DNA of 64,000 bases from Cannabis sativa. Lineage: Eukaryota > Streptophyta > Magnoliopsida > Rosales > Cannabaceae. Made by a program: the position numbers and the translations under genes. The notes beneath the pieces were generated by a model. That model had not been told where the DNA came from and ran no database searches. It saw only the letters and a list, made by a program, of their open reading frames with translations. Positions within the stretch are counted from its first letter, which is position 1. Each line of letters begins with the position of its first letter. The stretch is taken from positions 73,089,580-73,153,579 of the forward strand of contig NC_083610.1 of the NCBI RefSeq assembly GCF_029168945.1, written 5' to 3'. Of this stretch, positions 58,513 through 64,000 are shown piece by piece.

Positions 58513-61500
58513 CTATGGAAGCACATACTGCTGTAAATGTTTGGTCCTCTTCTTGTTCTTCAGTTTCCGAAATGCGCATGATTCAATTTGCCTTATTCTC
58601 TCCCTACTCACTCCCATCAGCTCACCAATTTCTTGCAATGTCTTCATCCTTCCATCCTCCATTCCAAATCTCCATCTTATAACCTGTTTTTCCCTAGGAT
58701 TGAGACTATCCAGTACCTTTTCCAAGTCCTGTTTCATGAACTGCCTATTCAGCACATCCTCTGAAGTTTCTGCATCAGGATCTGATATTATTTCCTGGAC
58801 AACAGAATACAGAACCCAATAGAGATTAATACTGAACCCCAAAAACTTCACTATAAATTAATTAGAATTAAGACGAGGCCCCACCGAAGGTTTAAGGTTC
58901 TGGTTGATCCCAATTTTTTGCTCCAAGGATCTAGGAGCTTTTGGAGTCAATAACACAGCAGCAAGCCGCTTCATTGACAGCCCAGTTGCCTCTGCAACCT
59001 CTTCATCATTAGGGTGTCTTCCATGTTCACTATACAGTTGCTTTCTTGCCTCCTTAACTCTATAAGTCGCCTCCACCATGTGGAACTGTTGCATCAAATA
59101 ACATGAAAGAATCAATAAAAGAACCAAACATTTGTGCTTTTATATATAAACAAAATAGCAATGGATTTAGCATTAAACTTTCTCCTTCATGCTAATACAA
59201 ATGAAAATCCCATAGTTTGGAATAGAAGAACTGCTATCAAGAACACCGGCCAAGATGACCATTGCAATAAATAACATCCCTACAAAATTAGACAGCATTG
59301 GAAAGAAAACTGACTGGTAAGCGGATAGTTCTGGACTGATCAGAAAGAGACTTGCGGACTGCCTGTTTAATCCACCAGTGTGCATAAGTGGAGAACTTAA
59401 AACCCTTCGACGCATCAAACTTTTCTGCACCCCTTACTAGGCCTCTACATCCTTCCTACAAATTAAAGAGTAAATTTTATATTTAAGAGAAAATGTAATA
59501 AAAAGTGACAAGCATTTAATTTAAAAATTCACTTGTCCCCTACTTTCACATTATTACATACCTGAACAAGATCTTGAAGATTCATCCCAGCTCCCTGATA
59601 ATTTTTCGCAATTGATATGACAAGACGTATGTTACTTTTAATCATTTTGTCTTTGCATAAAATGCCATAGTTTATGCGCCTTCTCAAGGTCTTTTGATCA
59701 ATTCCAGCTGCTGCAGCCCATTGTGCAAACGTTGGCTGACTGCCACATCGTTCAGCAAGCTCTTCCTGGAGCTTCTCCAGTTTCAGGAGCACCTAGATTA
59801 GTTTTTTAAAGAGACAATTAATACACGCATTAGAAACTAATTCTAAAGAGGTCAACAATTCTAAGGTTTCTAACTTGCAAAAATATTATAGAAGTATTCC
59901 CCATCACTAATAACAACAGGACTAAGTTCACAAAAACTAACAATATTTCCAGAATTTACTCACATATTCCAAGAATTCAGAAGAAGCCTAGTAGGATTTA
60001 ATGAATAACTTAAAGGCTTCCTAAAAAATGTACATTACTAACTACCAACCCAAAGCTTCGTTCTAGTGCTCAAAGGAAATCAAAGAATTGGTCTACAAAC
60101 TACCACAAATACCTTTCTCTCGTTAAACAATTCTAGAAGAAGGTCAAAATTATGTTTTTACTCGCATCGTGAACACATACCTGATGGCTACTATTTTAAT
60201 TGGCCAAAAATAATGAATCACAACATCCAAATACTATTATCCTTTGAAAAATATGGAACAAAAAACTTCCCTGTAGGATAACAGTGATGCTTGCTTCGCC
60301 AGCTAATAGCTGGAAAAACATTATTTGTGAGCTCACAAAGAATCACAAATTTACCATTAGCATTCTGGTGCTTTAGATTACCTCATATTTCATGTTTATC
60401 ACAAAAAACATACACAACTACAAGATCAAGCCCCTTGCACTACAATAATTGCTTTTTTAAAAACAAAAAAAGCTACACAAAATAATTTCATTAATAAGTA
60501 TATTTTTGGAGAACCAAAGGAAAACAAGAAAATGATTATGATTCCAATACCCTCAAATAGATAAAAACTGATAAATAGTCACACCTGTATTCCTTCTGAT
60601 AGCTCAATCTCCTCAGTTCCAGTCAGAAGCCTAGAAGAGCTGGTAGTTGATCTCAAGTAACGCAATGGATCAGAATGATCTACATCTTGTACAGAAGAAC
60701 GTTTTTTCCTGCTATTAGAGCCAGATTTCACAGACACAACATTTGCAGCAGCCTTCTCTGCAGCTCTGTCTCTTCTGGCCTTCCTTTCAGTTTGGCGATT
60801 TGATCTTACAGCGGTGCTACTAGAGAGTTGTTCCTGCAGTGCTTGAAGTTCTTCACATGTTGGTCCCTCAAAGTCGGACTCGCATTTCAGGGGCTGATCT
60901 TGCATCAGAGCAATCTCACTTCCCACAGAATCTCCTAATACAGCAGCTTGTGTAGTTTTCATATTATGAACACCCTTAAAATCCGAATAACTAGCTTCTA
61001 AAGTAACTACAGAAGTACTTTGATGTTTTTCAGAAGTTTTCACTAGCAGAGCAGCATCCTTTGCAACCCTCACAGCTGCTTTTGCAAGAGTAACAGCTTC
61101 AGCAGCAGCAGCAGCTATTACAGCCTCCTCGCTGGTAAGAAGAGTTTCTGTGGCTAAAGTTGCCTGAAAGTTTGTCTGCAGAAACAAAAGTTACTCAAAC
61201 ATTACAACATTAACCTATGCAATAAAAATGTGAAGACTAAAGAGAAATGGAAGAGCAATTTAGTGAACATAAATACATGGCAATACAGAAAACAAGAATT
61301 TTTACCTCAGTATAGGTCCAGGGTCTATTTGCAGTGGATTCAGAGTTAGCTTCCAAGGAAGGTAACCTGAGTTTGTCCATGCTAAGAACAGTAGAGGTTG
61401 AGGAAGAGGGAGTGGATAAAACACATTGTGGCCAGGAAGAGCCCGGATCTCTAGCTTTTGCTGCATAATGCAACCATGGCAAGATTAATTAGTTAACACG

Positions 61501-61885
61501 ATGAAAATTGCAAAAGGAGTAATCTTTACAGTCTTAAATGCCAGTAATGATGAGAATAAGTCGTATTGCATTTGCAGGTAAGAGGTAACTAAGATAAAAA
61601 GAGAAATACCCAGAAAGGAATGGATATTATTAGCCAAAATCAAAATCAAAATTAGATAAATATAAATATATTTATGTGGGTTGAATTAAAGCTTATCTCT
61701 TGAGGTATGAAAGTGAGTACTACAAAGATATCATACAATAATGAAGAAAAATAAACAAACAAAAAAAAACACTTACGAGGGAGATGAGAATTGGGAGTAG
61801 CGGGGAAAGAGTGGGTTCTGAAGGCATGCTTTTGGGCGGTAAATGTATCCGGTTTGCAATTGAACTGTGGCAATAAACAAGACAT
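58513..61885 (-). CDS. SIGB: Plastid RNA polymerase sigma factor SIGB (SIG2)
   Basis: Seven exons on minus: 61885-61777, 61460-61306, 61175-60585, 59792-59562, 59455-59315, 59085-58885, 58794-58513; 569 aa (Arabidopsis SIG2: 572). The N-terminus [13 protein letters not shown] is a chloroplast transit region. An Ala-rich helix ([20 protein letters not shown]) and a basic [10 protein letters not shown] stretch precede region 1.2/2. Region 2: [57 protein letters not shown]. Region 3 follows ([17 protein letters not shown]). Region 4 ends it: [16 protein letters not shown], and the -35-binding helix-turn-helix [20 protein letters not shown]. It directs the bacterial-type plastid RNA polymerase, notably to tRNA genes, and is normally light-regulated. 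Confidence 0.96.
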
Positions 61886-62280
61886 GCTTCGTCTTCTTCT
61901 TCTTCTTCTTCTTCTTAATGCTATTTAGCAAACCCACCACCAAAGTTCTAATGGTAATGTTTATGCATAGAAATGGAAAGAGGAAGAATAAGAAGATGAT
62001 GGTGATGAAGATAAATTATCAGTCTCCAGACTCTGGTCTCCACCGTTATCTTGTCTAACGGATAAGAAGAAGAGGAAGAAGAAGAAGAAGAAAAGGGAAG
62101 TAGTCAGTGTGGTCTCATCTCATTTCTCTCAATAGAACCCCTCAGGCCTCAACTCTCAATTTGGACCAGTCAGTCTCCCACACGCACATATATCCAATTG
62201 TACCCAACACACGACGTCGTTTTACATTCTATAATAAAAAATTAAATAACCTTAAGCTAGGCCTTTTATAATAGGGAACC
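61886..62280. other. SIGB upstream region
   Basis: Holds a (CTT)n run at about 61893-61916 and an (AAG)n run at about 62063-62095, probably in the leader/promoter of SIGB. No other gene seen. Confidence 0.5.
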
Positions 62281-64000
62281 TTTTTTTTTTTCTTTTTTGA
62301 AAAAGAATGGAAATTTTATTAACAAGAATCAACCATTACATTAAATAAAAATTCAGCAGGGATATCATCTATACTGAAACTGTAATTTAGGTATAAACAA
62401 GAATTACGAGCAACACAATAAACAACTTTATTCACAGAACACTTAACAAAAGATAAATTGACAAAGTTCAGAGAAACTAAAAGGAGCTTACAATGTTGGA
62501 CCACAACACCAAAAGGGGAAGGCAAATTCAAAGAACTAAAGAAAACTTGCACTGAAACTAAAGAATCAGTTTCAAGTTGTACAACTTCCCAACCTTTCAA
62601 ATCAATCCAACTCAGCGCTTCTTTGATCCCTAAGTCTCCACAAAGGCTGGCTTTGCCCACCCATCATGACACAACGAATGAGCTTCAATCAACATGCCAG
62701 AACTATCACGAGCCACCAACCCAATACCACACTTCCTAGCTGAAGTAAAAATTGCCCCATCGACATTCACCTTAATCGTATTAGAAACTGGTTTCGTTGA
62801 ATGCTCCAAATCTCTTTCTGATCCCAAAGGAATAAACAGAGATCCCCTTTTCTTTGATTATGCATATAATTATTGATTAAGGACTTGTAGAAGAAGACTT
62901 CTCCCGCCAAACCACCGAGTTCGAACATTCCACACCGCCCAAGCCACCATTGCTGCCTCTTTTTTCAGACCAGATGAAGCAGAGCGCTGTAGCATAATCT
63001 TCCCAAATCAGTCACAAAAATCTTGTCCAATTAAGTTACCATAATCCACGCTTGAACGGGACCAACATAATTTTGTCAAGTGACAATTTACCAACAGGTG
63101 GAAGATTGATTCAGCCTCTTAATGACACATAGGGCAAGTCATATCAATTAATACATGTTTAGACACTAATTAAACTTTAGTTGCAAAACAGCCACTAAGA
63201 GCATACCATAAAAATTGATTGACTTTAGGAGGAATTTTCAATCAAGTAATTTTCCACAAAACATGAGTTCTTGATCTCTCTCATAAAACAAATATGCAAT
63301 GATTTTTGAAACCCAAGTTCTTGAATCTACCACCATAAGATCTGAAACTAAACAATTATCAAGACCAATTAAAAATTAGATAATAAAGGAAAAAGAGGCA
63401 TCAGGAAGCCATAGATCCCTTAGGACATTCATGTTTGAACCAGAGCCAACCGACCAACATGCTCCAGCTTTAATCAAATCTCGAGTTTCAAAAATGCTTT
63501 TCCAAATAAAGCATGAATTACTTCCAAGAGTTGCATTAAGGAAGGAGCCCCGAGGGTAGTAACGAGCTTTGTAAAGACGAGCAACAAGAGAAGAGTCATT
63601 CGTTAAAAGACGCCAAGCCTGCTTACCTAACATAGACAAGTTGAAATCTCACAAATCATGAAAGTCGAGGCCTCCATGATATTTATGTGCTCTCAATCGG
63701 TGCCAACTAATCCAACTTACTCCACGGCTTTGAGAACTTGAACCCCACTAGAATTCACTCATCATCCCTTCCAACTTAATACATGTTTCAAATGGTAACA
63801 AGAAAACCGACATAGCAAACGTAGGAAGAGCTTAAGCCATTATTTTCAATAGAACTTCCTTACCTGCCTTCCCAACTTTGAATTCTTTTTTGCATCTTAT
63901 CTTTAAGAAAACCAAGAATAATATTTTTTGTTGTGTCCCATTGTACAAGACAAACCAAGATAAAGACTATTTAGGAGCTTCTATCATACCCAAAATTCCA
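62281..64000 (-). pseudogene. 3' part of an L1-type LINE, decayed
   Basis: The T-run at 62281-62292 is the poly(A) tail on the minus strand. Upstream on minus is an RNase H domain of the type that ends plant L1 ORF2: VNVDGAIFTSARKCGIG (first Asp), IKEALSWIDLKGW (Glu), LETDSLVSVQ (Asp). A frameshift near 62640 splits it. Further left the zinc-binding RT tail region is visible at 63639-63376 (KARYYPRGSFLNATLGS; WKSIFETRDLIKAG; WSVGSGSNMNV). Several stops and shifts lie between. It runs off the right edge. Confidence 0.8.

Overview
The window is nuclear DNA of a flowering plant, almost certainly a eudicot. Evidence: GT/AG introns in every host gene, two nuclear genes for plastid proteins (ribosomal protein L3 and a sigma-70 factor), an LHP1 chromodomain gene, an MLO gene, and plant-type transposons (ULP1-bearing Mutator, Copia, hAT, Helitron, L1). 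I cannot name the species.

Host genes, left to right: a 3'-5' exonuclease/KH-domain gene (+, 2362-6441); an EPSIN1-type clathrin adaptor (-, 23868-19531); an MLO seven-helix membrane protein (+, 42411-46324); an intronless plastid ribosomal protein L3 gene (+, 52850-53665); a small membrane protein (-, 54321-53986); LHP1/TFL2 (-, 57711-55210); and plastid sigma factor SIGB/SIG2 (-, 61885-58513). For the multi-exon genes I joined exons by hand. Phases close without a frameshift, and lengths match the families (340, 560, 516, 438 and 569 aa).

The rest is mostly transposons. 6.5-18.3 kb is a three-level nest: a tandem duplication whose first unit carries a hAT MITE and a small hAT element (8-bp target duplication), and inside that hAT element a 10-kb Copia element in minus orientation (5-bp target duplication, 1.9-kb LTRs). 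24.16-33.11 kb is a complete ULP1-type Mutator element (MULE) holding a SUMO-protease-like gene, an intact 864-aa transposase, and a third small zinc-ribbon-like ORF. 33.42-38.59 kb is a second MULE with a GRF zinc-finger/membrane protein gene facing a damaged transposase. 48.06-51.63 kb looks like a non-autonomous Helitron with a third, non-autonomous MULE nested in it. L1-type LINE fragments lie at both window edges.

Most unusual observation: in the ULP1-type MULE, the first intron of each convergent gene is filled with short arrays of the motif TGTCGAY repeated at exactly 11-bp pitch, normally four sites per array. There are 8 arrays on the left and 9 on the right, in mirror orientation. 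This looks like helically phased protein-binding DNA, and the element's uncharacterised zinc-binding ORF sits between the right-hand arrays with its own TATA box. A second notable point is technical: differences between the two Copia LTRs cluster at CAG/CTG/CCG sites, as expected from methylation-related read errors or from CHG-biased decay.
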